Shown piece after piece: positions 1 to 8,793 of a stretch of DNA of 64,000 nucleotides. The notes under the pieces were generated by a model. That model saw only the letters and a program-made list of their open reading frames with translations, was not told the DNA's origin and made no database searches. Within the stretch, counting starts at the first letter, position 1. Each line of letters begins with the position of its first letter. A program made the position numbers and the translations under genes. This DNA comes from Flammeovirgaceae bacterium 311 (GTDB lineage: Bacteria > Bacteroidota > Bacteroidia > Cytophagales > Cyclobacteriaceae). The DNA lies in the NCBI GenBank assembly GCA_000597885.1, contig CP004371.1, positions 3,922,501-3,986,500 of the forward strand, in the 5' to 3' direction.

Positions 1-320
1 GCCATGCCGGAATGTACGCGGGCGGCAGCGATGCTGATGGCTTCTATGCCGGAGCCGCAGTAGCGGTTCACGATCATGCCGGGAACTTCCATGGGCAGCG
101 AGAGCAGGGCAATCATACGACCCATCTGCATGCCCTGTTCGGCCTCTGGTACGGCATTGCCCACAATCAGGTCGTCTACCTGCTTGGGATCTATGCCTGT
201 CTGACTCACCAGGTGTTTGATTACATCGGCAGCCAGATCATCGGGCCGTGTAAAGCGGAACCCGCCCTTCTTGGCCCGGGTAACCGCTGTTCTATATCCA
301 TTTATTATATATGCGTTCAT
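1..320 (-). CDS. fadA: Acetyl-CoA acyltransferase (thiolase), N-terminal part only
   Basis: The last step of fatty-acid beta-oxidation: thiolytic cleavage of 3-ketoacyl-CoA to acetyl-CoA and a shortened acyl-CoA. The gene starts at the ATG complementary to 318-320 and runs off the left edge, so only about 106 residues are visible. They begin MNAYIINGYRTAV and contain the nucleophile region NRYCGSGIEAIS with the active-site Cys at residue 88, where thiolases carry it. It lies 85 bp downstream of the dehydrogenase/hydratase gene on the same strand, which fits a beta-oxidation operon. The C-terminal His and Cys of the active site lie outside the window. A biosynthetic acetyl-CoA acetyltransferase is the alternative; the neighbour argues for the degradative enzyme. 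Confidence 0.9.
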   Translation of the reverse strand, partial: MNAYIINGYRTAVTRAKKGGFRFTRPDDLAADVIKHLVSQTGIDPKQVDDLIVGNAVPEAEQGMQMGRMIALLSLPMEVPGMIVNRYCGSGIEAISIAAARVHSGM

Positions 321-405
321 AATTTAGTATTGAGTAGTGGGTATTTAGATGCTGTGGCCTAACCTTCCGAAGATTTCGAATCTCAGGAGCATTTTTAGGC
401 CTCCT

Positions 406-2808
406 CTAATTTCTAAGTGGTTTTCCGCCTTGAATAATGCTCTGTATCCGCTCCAGGGTTTTGCGTTCGCCGCAGAGGCTTACAAAGGCTTCGCGCTCCA
501 GATCCAGCAGGTACTGCTCGCTTACTTCCTGCGGATAGCTTAGGTCGCCGCCGCACATCACGTAGGCAATTTTGCTGGCAATCTTCTGGTCGTGGTCGGA
601 GATGTAGTTACCTGCACGCATACCGTGTATGCCTGCCAGGAAGAGCGCCATGGCGCCCCGGCCCTGCACCTTTACATTGGTGCGCTGGATAGGCTTAACA
701 TAGCCGGCTTCTGCCAGGGCGATGGCAGCAGCTTTGGCTTCGGCAATCTGGCGGTCTTTGTTTACCACCACCCGGTCTTTTTTGCGGATGATGTTCATGT
801 CCATGGCTTCGTAGGCAGAGGTGGCCACCTTAGCCGTAGCGATGTTCATAAAGGAGTTTTGCAGGGCATTATACTCTACGTCGCCAGACTCCAGCTTATC
901 GCTTACGCGCAGTGTGAGCTCTTTGGTGCCACCACCGGCAGGAATCAGGCCAACACCTACCTCTACAAGGCCAATGTATGTTTCGGCAGCGGCTACTACC
1001 TGGTCGGCATGCATGGTAAGCTCACAGCCGCCACCCAGGGTCATGCCATGCGGGGCTACCACCACCGGCACACTGCTGTAGCGGGCACGCATAATGGTTT
1101 GCTGAAACTGACGCACCATAAACTCCACCTCATCGAACTCCTGCTCAATAGCATACATAAACAGCATGCCAAGGTTAGCGCCGGCTGAGAAGTTATCACC
1201 CTCGTTGGCAATTACCAGGCCGCGGTACCCTTCTTCTGCCAGGCTAATGGCTTTGTTAATGCCTTCTATTACGCCGGCACCCATGGTGTTCATTTTGCTG
1301 TGGAACTCCAGGTTCAGGATACCATCGCCCAGGTCCAGTACGGTAGCTTCGGCATTGCCCCACACTTTGTTGGAGCTGCGCAGGGTATCGAGCAGAATAA
1401 ACTCTTCCGTGCCCGGTATGCCTTTGTAGCCTTTACTCTGAATATCATAGTAGAGCCTGCGGCCGCCTTCGGTTTTGTAGAAGCTGTTGTTGCCTCCTTC
1501 CAGCATATCGTACACCCACTGGTTAGGCTTGTAGCCCAGCTCTTCCATTTTCTGTGCTGTTTTTTGCACACCCAGTATATCCCAGGTTTCGAAGGGGCCC
1601 AGTTTCCAGCCAAAGCCGGTTTTCAGGGCATCATCGATCTTGTAAAGCTCGTCGGCAATTTCAGGAATACGGTTGCTGCTGTACTGGAAAAGGCCGTAGA
1701 AGCTGTGGCGGTAAAACTCACCTGCTTTGTCTTTACCGCCAAGCAGCACCGGCATGCGCTCCTTCAGATTTTCAATAGGCTTGGTTTGCTCCAGGGTGGC
1801 AAATTTGGGGCGCTGCTTTTCGCCATACTCCATGGTGCTGAGGTCCAGCGTCAGGATCTCGGTCTGGCCCTTGTCATCCTTTGTTTTCTTGTAGAAGCCC
1901 TGGCCGGTTTTGTCGCCAAGCCATTTGCGTTCCACCATATCGTTTACCTGTGGGGGCAGGTTAAAGACTTCGCGCTGCTCGTCATTGGGCAGGCCCTGAT
2001 AAAGACCATTGGCTACTTTTACCAGTGTATCCAGGCCTACCACATCGGAGGTGCGGAAGGTAGCAGATTTTGGGCGGCCAATTACCGGGCCGGTGAGGCG
2101 GTCTACCTCATCTACATTCAGCTCTAGTTTCTGCATGGTATCTACCACCTTCAGAATGGCATAAATACCTACGCGGTTGGCGATAAAGGCAGGAGTGTCT
2201 TTGGCCAGTACAGTGGTTTTACCCAGGTACTGTGAGCCATACTTCATTAAAAAGTTTACTACTTCCGGATCGGTTTTAGGCGTCGGGATGATCTCCAGCA
2301 ACTTCAGGTAGCGGGGCGGGTTAAAAAAGTGTGTGCCGCAGAAGTGCTGGGCGAAATCATCAGAGCGGCCGTCCAGCATCAGGTGAATGGGAATACCTGA
2401 AGTGTTGGAGGTGATGAGGGTTCCCTTTTTGCGGTACTGTTCAACTTCGTCAAAAACCTGCTTTTTGATCTTCAGATTTTCCACCACCACTTCAATCACC
2501 CAGTCGCTGTCGCCGATATCCTTCATGTTATCTTTGAAATTCCCCAGCTCTACACGGCTGGCAAAATCAGGAGTATAGAGCGATGCTGGTTTATTCTTAA
2601 GCGTGTTTTCCCAGCTTTGGGTCACAATACGCATTTTCACGCGCGGGTCGTCCAGGCTTAGGCCTTTCTTTTTTTCATCCTCGGTTAGCTCAAAAGGGGC
2701 TATGTCAAGTAAGCGCACTTTAACGCCAATATTGGCAAAATGTGCCGCAATGCGCGAGCCCATGATGCCCGACCCCAGAACGGTAACCTTGTTGATGGTT
2801 CGTTTCAT
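406..2808 (-). CDS. fadN: Bifunctional 3-hydroxyacyl-CoA dehydrogenase / enoyl-CoA hydratase (FadN type)
   Basis: Cytoplasmic enzyme catalysing the hydration and NAD-dependent oxidation steps of beta-oxidation. The 800 residues carry the dehydrogenase first: a Rossmann motif GSGIMG at 12-17, and the catalytic His in GTHFFNPP (His160). A second dehydrogenase C-terminal-like segment lies around 350-450. A crotonase domain follows from about residue 490, with GDNFSAGANL, LGGGCELTM and GLVEVGVGLIPAGGG, which hold the oxyanion-hole and Glu positions. This order (dehydrogenase, then hydratase) and length match Bacillus FadN rather than E. coli FadB, where the hydratase comes first. It sits between the MarR regulator and the thiolase on the same strand. 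No truncation or frameshift is seen. Confidence 0.93.
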   Translation of the reverse strand: MKRTINKVTVLGSGIMGSRIAAHFANIGVKVRLLDIAPFELTEDEKKKGLSLDDPRVKMRIVTQSWENTLKNKPASLYTPDFASRVELGNFKDNMKDIGDSDWVIEVVVENLKIKKQVFDEVEQYRKKGTLITSNTSGIPIHLMLDGRSDDFAQHFCGTHFFNPPRYLKLLEIIPTPKTDPEVVNFLMKYGSQYLGKTTVLAKDTPAFIANRVGIYAILKVVDTMQKLELNVDEVDRLTGPVIGRPKSATFRTSDVVGLDTLVKVANGLYQGLPNDEQREVFNLPPQVNDMVERKWLGDKTGQGFYKKTKDDKGQTEILTLDLSTMEYGEKQRPKFATLEQTKPIENLKERMPVLLGGKDKAGEFYRHSFYGLFQYSSNRIPEIADELYKIDDALKTGFGWKLGPFETWDILGVQKTAQKMEELGYKPNQWVYDMLEGGNNSFYKTEGGRRLYYDIQSKGYKGIPGTEEFILLDTLRSSNKVWGNAEATVLDLGDGILNLEFHSKMNTMGAGVIEGINKAISLAEEGYRGLVIANEGDNFSAGANLGMLFMYAIEQEFDEVEFMVRQFQQTIMRARYSSVPVVVAPHGMTLGGGCELTMHADQVVAAAETYIGLVEVGVGLIPAGGGTKELTLRVSDKLESGDVEYNALQNSFMNIATAKVATSAYEAMDMNIIRKKDRVVVNKDRQIAEAKAAAIALAEAGYVKPIQRTNVKVQGRGAMALFLAGIHGMRAGNYISDHDQKIASKIAYVMCGGDLSYPQEVSEQYLLDLEREAFVSLCGERKTLERIQSIIQGGKPLRN

Positions 2809-2933
2809 ATAGCTTGGTGTATGGGTTTTGGTGTTTGGGTTTAATTAAAACTAAAGGTTGGAAGAAAGAGGTGAGAATCAGCGTCTGCCAGAAAGAGCTA
2901 CCGGCTTATAGCGCCAGGTAAGACTTGTTACTG

Positions 2934-3368
2934 CTATTTAAACTTGTGTTCCTCTACAAGCTTGTTAATAGTATTGATTACCTCAAAGAAGCACTGTAGC
3001 TTGTTGGCAGGTATGTTCTCCAGCACTGCCTGGTTAAAAGATTTAACGGTGCGGCGGGAGACTTCTTTTTTCATTTTTCCTTCTTCTGTCAGAAATATCC
3101 TGACCAGGCGCCGGTCTACCGGATCTGCCTGGCGGTAAATGAGCCCCTTTTCTTCCATGTTTTTCAGCATGCGGGTAAGGCTTCGTGCCTCAAGCCCTAG
3201 CAGCGGAGCAATTTTAGTAGCAGGCGTACCTTGTTCTGCATCGATGTTCAGGAGTACAAAACCAATAGAGGTAGTAATATCATACTTGCCTGCTTCTGTA
3301 TTGTACATACGTGATATGGCATGCCAGGCTGCCTTTATATTGTAATCTACAGTTTCTTCTCGCTTCAT
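2934..3368 (-). CDS. MarR-family transcriptional regulator
   Basis: A 144-residue winged-helix regulator. The DNA-binding part spans roughly residues 50-105: ATKIAPLLGLEARSLTRML reads as the helix-turn-helix and DRRLVRIFLTEEGK as the wing, with the DRR signature common in MarR proteins. Flanking helices would form the dimer interface. It is the first gene of a minus-strand set, 125 bp upstream of the FadN-type enzyme, so a role as sensor-repressor of beta-oxidation, perhaps binding acyl-CoA, is inferred from position. A perfect 28-bp palindrome lies 78 bp before its start codon and overlaps the predicted promoter, which suggests autoregulation. Confidence 0.88.
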   Translation of the reverse strand: MKREETVDYNIKAAWHAISRMYNTEAGKYDITTSIGFVLLNIDAEQGTPATKIAPLLGLEARSLTRMLKNMEEKGLIYRQADPVDRRLVRIFLTEEGKMKKEVSRRTVKSFNQAVLENIPANKLQCFFEVINTINKLVEEHKFK

Positions 3369-3434
3369 AGATACTGGTTGGGTAGCTGCTTCTGCAACCG
3401 TTTGAAAATTGAGCAGGCTGCATTTACCTTAACT

Positions 3435-3442
3435 CAAATATA
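3435..3442 (-). promoter_or_regulatory. Predicted -7 promoter element of the MarR gene
   Basis: On the minus strand this reads TATATTTG, a full match to the Bacteroidota -7 consensus TAnnTTTG. Transcription would start near 3431, giving a leader of about 60 nt before the MarR start codon at 3368. A TTTG inside the palindrome lies 24 nt upstream, slightly far for the -33 element. Confidence 0.5.
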
Positions 3443-3445
3443 AAA

Positions 3446-3473
3446 AAATTTGTTATGCATGCATAACAAATTT
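3446..3473. promoter_or_regulatory. Perfect 28-bp palindrome, likely MarR operator
   Basis: Each half is AAATTTGTTATGCA and the two halves are exact reverse complements with no spacer. It begins 3 bp upstream of the predicted -7 element of the MarR gene and would cover its spacer and -33 region, a position that blocks RNA polymerase. MarR dimers typically bind palindromes of about 16-20 bp, so the core TTGTTATGCATGCATAACAA is the probable contact region. Confidence 0.6.
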
Positions 3474-3596
3474 GATAAATTTTACTGGCGCCCGATATTG
3501 TGAATTGGGGAGAAGGCCATCAATACGGGGCTATCTGTATAAAAGCGCGGAAGAAAATTTGTTTAATTTGCTGTGGTACAGTTGCCGGGCAAAGGG

Positions 3597-4016
3597 TTAA
3601 AGATGTGGCAGCCGGTAGTCAAGAGAAATTTTGCCGGGACCGGTAAGCATGAGGCATAGCGCAACAGCCAGCAGATTGATAGCCGGGAAGTTTTGTTCGT
3701 AGGGCAGGCCTATATGTACAATGATGAGTGCAGCAATAAAGTTGATTACCATAATGGCAGCGGCCAAGCGGGTTTGCCAGCCAATAATCCACAGGATGCC
3801 ACAAATAAACTGGGCGTAAGCCGAAACATGTGCAGCGATCAGAGGAGCGAGTACACCTCTTGCATCCAAAAAATCACGAAACTCCAGCATGCGCTCCCAG
3901 CTGAACACATTATCCTGTGTTCCCTGGATCAGCTGCACGGCAAATGCGATCCGCAATATCAGGAGTCCCCAGTGGGAGTAGGGGGCGAGTCTTTCAGAAT
4001 ACAGCGCTGCTTTCAT
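3597..4016 (-). CDS. DoxX-family membrane protein
   Basis: A 139-residue integral membrane protein with four predicted hydrophobic helices (about residues 15-32, 58-80, 84-104 and 110-130). WGLLILRIAFAVQLIQG at the N-terminus and GILWIIGWQTRLAA in the middle resemble the DoxX family. DoxX-like proteins have been linked to membrane redox complexes and thiol stress, but no reaction is settled for this branch. It stands alone: the MarR promoter region lies on one side and the terminator of the phosphatase gene on the other, so it probably has its own promoter in the short gap 4017-4059. Confidence 0.72.
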   Translation of the reverse strand: MKAALYSERLAPYSHWGLLILRIAFAVQLIQGTQDNVFSWERMLEFRDFLDARGVLAPLIAAHVSAYAQFICGILWIIGWQTRLAAAIMVINFIAALIIVHIGLPYEQNFPAINLLAVALCLMLTGPGKISLDYRLPHL

Positions 4017-4059
4017 ATATATTATATAGTATGGCCCTATAATATAGCAAGGGGATGGG

Positions 4060-4090
4060 AAAAGAAAAAGCCGCCCACAGATGGGGCGGC
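4060..4090 (-). terminator. Rho-independent terminator of the phosphatase gene
   Basis: On the minus strand GCCGCCC, a 7-nt loop and GGGCGGC (4070-4090) are followed by TTTTTCTTTT. It lies 28 bp past the stop of the PP2C gene. Confidence 0.75.
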
Positions 4091-4117
4091 CTGGGTGTGA
4101 AAGAAGAAGATTGATTT

Positions 4118-5713
4118 TTATTTTCCCTTCAGGATAATCATCGACAAATCGTCCCTGAAACCTGAGGGATCGTTTATCCAGGCTTTGCCATATTGGATCA
4201 ACTGCTCACAGATATCTGCTGTTGTTAAGTGGGTCAGTTCCTTTAATTTTTCTGCAACACGCTGAATGCCCAATGCTTCCCGTGCAGGATCTTTTGATTC
4301 AAGCAAGCCATCTGTAAGTGCCAGCAGTATATCTCCCTCCTGAAGCTGGAGCTGCGTCTCACAGAAGCGCTGCTGCTCATGAAAGCCTAAAAACATGCCA
4401 GGCAGCTTAATGATCTCTACATGCCCGTCAGCTTTTTTAAAATGCAGCAGCGGGGGCATTCCTGCTCCGGTAACGGTAAAACAGTTTCCTTTTTGCTGCA
4501 GCACCATCATGCCCATATACATACCACGCAGTTTAAGGCCACGGATGCCTGCAGATGTTTTCTGAAGGATAAACTCGCCGGACTGATCCCAAATATTTTG
4601 AAAATAACTTTTTGCTGTAGCAACCAGGATGCCTGCTCTAAGTCCATGCCCGGTTACATCACCAATGGCAAAAGTAAAGTTTCCTTCTGCATCCACGCGG
4701 TAATCGTAATAATCGCCACCTACCTCAGATGCCGATTCCAGGTATAGCTTCAGGTCCAGGTGAGGAAGGGCCGGAGGCGCATCTGGCAGCATGGAGAGTT
4801 GCAGTTCACGTGCTTCTTCCAATTCTGCAGATTTTCGGGCATTTTCACTTTCCAGTTGTTTATAGGCTTCCTGCAGACGTGCCTGCTGCCGCTCCAGTTC
4901 TTCCTGTGTGGTATTGAGATTATCTACATAGGCAGTTAGTTCTTCATTTCCTGCCAGCAGCTCTTCATTAGCGGCATGGAGTTCTTCGGTTTGTTTTTGT
5001 ACCTCGGCGCCAAGTCCTTTTGCCAGTAATTCTTCTTTAGAGAGCATGCTGCGAAGCGACACATAGGTAATGAAGAGCAGTAAAATACTGATAAAGCCGC
5101 CCGACATGCCATACATACTGGCTTGCAGACGGGCTGTAGAAGTGACTGTTTTCTGATCGTGCAGCAGGTTTTTGAAGGCAGTCTCAAGCTGGCGAACGTC
5201 GGTGCGCAGGCTGTCCATCAGGCTTTTACCAGACTCCTGCTTTACCAGCTGTATGGCTTCTTCATGGCTTTTGTATCTGCTTATGCTAATGCTTTCATGC
5301 AAATAAGCCTGAAGCCGCACCACCCTCTGCTCTATTCCGGCAAGGGATTTCTGTTGATCGTGATAGTGTAGCGTTAATCCTTTAAGCTGCTGAATTAACT
5401 CCGGTACCTGCTTATTTGCTTCGTTAAAAGGCTCCAGAAAATCTGAATTTTGGGTGAGGATGTATCCCCGCTGGCTGGTTTGAGCGTCTTTCAGGGTTGA
5501 AATCAGCTGTTCGGAAGCGTGGAGCAGCTCGTAGGTAGCAATGATCTCCTTGTTTTCTGCGGAATACTCTTGTAAACTACTGTAAGTAGTATACATTTCT
5601 ATAGCAACCAGCAATAGTGCCAACATAAAGCCAGCCTGCATGAGTGATTTTTTACTAACTGCCTTTCTGCCCGCAGAAAAACGCTGTTCTAAGATTTGCA
5701 AACTGAGCTGCAC
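4118..5713 (-). CDS. Membrane-anchored CHASE3 / SpoIIE-type PP2C serine phosphatase
   Basis: 531 residues with a transmembrane helix at about 26-46, a CHASE3-like extracytoplasmic helical sensor at about 47-195 (including the segment TLKDAQTSQRGYILT), a second transmembrane helix at about 203-222, a long coiled coil at about 225-305 and a C-terminal SpoIIE/RsbU phosphatase domain from about 318. The phosphatase metal-binding motifs are present: GGDYYDY, GDVTGHG, TDGLLES and RDDLSMIIL. RsbU-like enzymes dephosphorylate anti-sigma-factor antagonists, so this should link an envelope signal to a partner-switching pathway. No antagonist or anti-sigma kinase gene is adjacent, so the target is elsewhere. 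The gene is monocistronic, with its own terminator. Confidence 0.88.
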   Translation of the reverse strand: MQLSLQILEQRFSAGRKAVSKKSLMQAGFMLALLLVAIEMYTTYSSLQEYSAENKEIIATYELLHASEQLISTLKDAQTSQRGYILTQNSDFLEPFNEANKQVPELIQQLKGLTLHYHDQQKSLAGIEQRVVRLQAYLHESISISRYKSHEEAIQLVKQESGKSLMDSLRTDVRQLETAFKNLLHDQKTVTSTARLQASMYGMSGGFISILLLFITYVSLRSMLSKEELLAKGLGAEVQKQTEELHAANEELLAGNEELTAYVDNLNTTQEELERQQARLQEAYKQLESENARKSAELEEARELQLSMLPDAPPALPHLDLKLYLESASEVGGDYYDYRVDAEGNFTFAIGDVTGHGLRAGILVATAKSYFQNIWDQSGEFILQKTSAGIRGLKLRGMYMGMMVLQQKGNCFTVTGAGMPPLLHFKKADGHVEIIKLPGMFLGFHEQQRFCETQLQLQEGDILLALTDGLLESKDPAREALGIQRVAEKLKELTHLTTADICEQLIQYGKAWINDPSGFRDDLSMIILKGK

Positions 5714-5980
5714 AAAATCTAAATTACAGTGGCTGAACGTTGAATTTTCACTTTTTATGGAAAATGCTGTTAATGAATATAATACTTATTGTTTTAACAA
5801 TACTAAATTACCTCTCTATTTTATCTTCCAATACAGAAATATTTTTCTGCTTTAGCAGCTTGGTAGTGTTTGTGCAGGACTTCAGGAAAGCGCAATGCGG
5901 TATGATCCTGATTTTTATCCATTCAGGAAAAGAAATGCGAAATTTTGAAGCACAACATATTTTCTTCTAATTAGAGGATC

Positions 5981-7219
5981 GTGCAGTATAAGAATAACAT
6001 TTGCATTGTTGGGGCCGGTCCGGCGGGCTGTGCTGCTGCCCTTTTTCTGGCAAAGGCAGGTATTCCCTCCCTGCTGGTCGATAAAGCCCGTTTTCCAAGA
6101 GATAAAGTTTGTGGTGATGGCCTTAGTGGCTGGTCGGTTGCGATGCTGAACAGGCTGAACCCACAGCTAAAGGAACAGCTTGCTGCAGCACCTGCCGCAT
6201 TGCCCAGCTGGGGTGCTCGTTTTGTAGCGCCCAACAGGCAGGTGCTGGATGTTCCTTTTGTAGACCGCCATCTGCCGCAGGCACAACCCCCCGGCTATGT
6301 AGCCCCCCGGCTCTGGTTCGATAATTTTTTAATGGAGCAATGCAAACAGCACCCCCTGATAGAAGTAGTGGAAGGTGTGGCACTGGAAAAGTGGGAGCGG
6401 CTTTCGGAAGATAGTGTGCGCCTGGAGGATAAAAAAGGTGCCCTGCAGGTAGAAGCAAAACTGGCCATATTTGCCAATGGTGCCCATTCGCAGCAGGCAA
6501 AGACTTTGGGGGGTATCCATGCAGAAAAAAAGCACTATGTTGCCGGCATCAGGGCCTATTACGAGGGGGTGGAGGGCATGCACCCCGATGGCCACATCGA
6601 GCTGCATTTTCTGAAGGAATTTCTGCCGGGCTATTTCTGGATATTTCCGCTGCCAGGTGGCGGGGCTAATGTAGGTGCCGGCATGCGCAGCGATATGGTG
6701 GCTAAAAAGAGGGTGAACCTGCGTAATGCCATGCTGCAGCTTATAGAGCAGGACCCCCAGCTGCGGCTGCGCTTTAAAAATGCCCGCCGCCTGGATGAAG
6801 TAAAAGGCTTTGGATTACCGCTGGGTTCCAAAAAGCGAAGCATTAGTGGCGATAACTTTATGCTGGCTGGCGATGCTGCTTCCCTGATAGATCCTTTTAC
6901 GGGAGAGGGCATAGGCAATGCGCTGGCCAGTGGCGAGCTGGCAGCCCGGTGGGCACAAAAAGCCCTGGAGACACAAAAATACAGCAGCACTTTTTTTAAA
7001 GGCTATGATGGGGCTATTTATAATAGGCTCTGGAAAGAACTAAGGCTTAGTAAAACGCTGCAGGACCTGCTCAATTATCCCTGGCTTTTCAGCATGGTGG
7101 TAAACAAAGCCACGGCCAACGAAACCCTTCGCCAGACCATCAGCTGCATGCTAACCGATATGGATGTACGCCAGCAGCTTAAAAAGCCTTCCTTTTACCT
7201 AAAGGTGCTTTTTGGTTAG
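5981..7219 (+). CDS. FAD-dependent oxidoreductase, geranylgeranyl-reductase-like
   Basis: A 412-residue flavoprotein of the geranylgeranyl reductase / FixC-like superfamily. The dinucleotide-binding motif VGAGPAGCAAALF sits at about residues 10-22, VCGDGLSG at about 43-50 is the conserved substrate-side motif of this family, and GDAASLIDPFTGEGIG at about 290 is the second FAD contact. Members saturate isoprenoid or lipid double bonds or act as halogenase-like monooxygenases; the substrate cannot be read here. The chosen start is GTG at 5981, preceded by AGAGGA; the Rossmann strand begins seven residues later, so little can be missing. It is followed 42 bp later by an aldehyde dehydrogenase on the same strand, a likely operon partner. 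Confidence 0.82.
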   Translation: MQYKNNICIVGAGPAGCAAALFLAKAGIPSLLVDKARFPRDKVCGDGLSGWSVAMLNRLNPQLKEQLAAAPAALPSWGARFVAPNRQVLDVPFVDRHLPQAQPPGYVAPRLWFDNFLMEQCKQHPLIEVVEGVALEKWERLSEDSVRLEDKKGALQVEAKLAIFANGAHSQQAKTLGGIHAEKKHYVAGIRAYYEGVEGMHPDGHIELHFLKEFLPGYFWIFPLPGGGANVGAGMRSDMVAKKRVNLRNAMLQLIEQDPQLRLRFKNARRLDEVKGFGLPLGSKKRSISGDNFMLAGDAASLIDPFTGEGIGNALASGELAARWAQKALETQKYSSTFFKGYDGAIYNRLWKELRLSKTLQDLLNYPWLFSMVVNKATANETLRQTISCMLTDMDVRQQLKKPSFYLKVLFG

Positions 7220-7261
7220 TATCCATTCCTTTATTGAGCCGTAGACTAGAAGAAAAGATTT

Positions 7262-8710
7262 ATGGAAATAGCAGCTACTACTCCTGCTTACAATACAGAT
7301 GCACCTGCACAAATGGAGCAGGTATTCCAGCAACAGCGAATTACCAGCCAGACCTGGCGCAGAAGCACCGCCGAAGAGCGTATAGCACGCCTGAAAAAAA
7401 TGCAGCGATGGATGGACATAAACCGCAACGCCATTCACGAAGCACTGCAGAGAGACTTTGGCAAGCCCAATCCGGAAACTGACCTGACTGAAATTTATCC
7501 TGTGCAGGGAGAAATCAAGCATGCCATCAAGCATTTAAAAGACTGGATGAAGCCCCGGCGGGTAAAAACACCGCTTACTTTCTTGGGCACACGTTCCTAT
7601 ATTCAGTACGAGCCAAAGGGTGTAAGCCTAATCATTGCCCCCTGGAATTATCCTTTTAACCTGATGCTGGTACCCCTGGTAAGCTGTCTGGCAGCAGGCT
7701 GTACTGCCATGCTAAAGCCATCAGAAGAAACGCCTCACACTTCGGAGCTGCTTGGGCGCATGATCAGTGAAATTTTCCGGCCGGAAGAAGTAGCGCTCTT
7801 TAAGGGAGGTAAAGAAGTGGCGGAGGAGTTGCTGAAGCTGCCTTTCGATCATATTTTCTTTACAGGAAGCCCGCAGGTAGGTAAAATCATCATGAAAGCA
7901 GCTGCCGAAAACCTCTCGTCGGTTACGCTGGAGCTGGGAGGTAAATCGCCAGCCCTTGTAGATTATACTACTAACCTGAAAGAAGCAGCCCAGCGTATTG
8001 CCTTTGGCAAATGGCTCAATGCCGGACAAACCTGCATTGCGCCAGATTACGTGCTGGTACACGAGCGGGTGTTTGAGCACCTGGTACAGGAGCTGAAAAA
8101 GACGATTAGCAGCATGTATGGCGGCGAGGGAGAATTAGCAAAGGAAAGCCATGATTATGCCCGCATTATCAACAAGCGGCATTTTAACAGGCTGCAAAAG
8201 GCTTTGCAGGAGGCTACAGAGGCAGGCGCTGTGGTAGAAACAGGCGGTGCTTTCGATGCAGCCCAGCATTTTATAGCTCCTACCGTGGTAACAGATGTGC
8301 CAGAAGAAGCCAGCCTGATGCAGGAAGAAATATTCGGACCTATTCTGCCCATTAGGCGCTACAGCGATCTGGCAGAAGCCATCAGCTATGTAAATGCAAA
8401 GCCAAAGCCCCTGGCGCTTTACCTGTTTACCACACGTAAAGAGGTTGAGCAGCAGGTGCTACAGCGAACTTCTGCCGGTGGTGTATGCCTGAACGATACT
8501 GCCCTCCATTACCTGCAGCCTAACCTGCCCTTTGGCGGCGTAAACTGGAGTGGCATAGGCAAAGCCCATGGCCACTGGGGCTTTATGGATTTCAGCAACG
8601 AAAAACCAGTTATGCGGCAGCGCAGCGGTTTAACCTCTTCAGGCAACATCAAGCCCCCCTATACACCACAGGTGCAAAAGTTTATTAATCTGATGTTAAA
8701 GTACTTATAA
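7262..8710 (+). CDS. NAD(P)-dependent aldehyde dehydrogenase
   Basis: 482 residues, normal for the family. It oxidises an aldehyde to the acid. The segments SLIIAPWNYPFNL, FFTGSPQVGKI, LELGGKSPALV (general-base Glu near residue 225) and NAGQTCIAPDYVL (catalytic Cys near residue 258) are all intact. The spacing and the short N-terminus resemble class-3 / fatty-aldehyde dehydrogenases, which act on long-chain or aromatic aldehydes. The flavoenzyme upstream points to a lipid or isoprenoid aldehyde, but this is inference. No signal peptide; cytoplasmic or loosely membrane-associated. Confidence 0.92.
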   Translation: MEIAATTPAYNTDAPAQMEQVFQQQRITSQTWRRSTAEERIARLKKMQRWMDINRNAIHEALQRDFGKPNPETDLTEIYPVQGEIKHAIKHLKDWMKPRRVKTPLTFLGTRSYIQYEPKGVSLIIAPWNYPFNLMLVPLVSCLAAGCTAMLKPSEETPHTSELLGRMISEIFRPEEVALFKGGKEVAEELLKLPFDHIFFTGSPQVGKIIMKAAAENLSSVTLELGGKSPALVDYTTNLKEAAQRIAFGKWLNAGQTCIAPDYVLVHERVFEHLVQELKKTISSMYGGEGELAKESHDYARIINKRHFNRLQKALQEATEAGAVVETGGAFDAAQHFIAPTVVTDVPEEASLMQEEIFGPILPIRRYSDLAEAISYVNAKPKPLALYLFTTRKEVEQQVLQRTSAGGVCLNDTALHYLQPNLPFGGVNWSGIGKAHGHWGFMDFSNEKPVMRQRSGLTSSGNIKPPYTPQVQKFINLMLKYL

Positions 8711-8793
8711 GGGGAACTTTAGAAATCTGGCCTTTTTTATGCAAATTAGGGGCTGCCAATACTAAAAAAGAGGGCATATCGGTTAATTGTATA

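Noticed and set aside
592-1188. Open frame of 198 codons antisense to the hydratase domain
   Set aside because: Shadow of the FadN-type gene; composition is Cys/His-rich in the way antisense frames often are.
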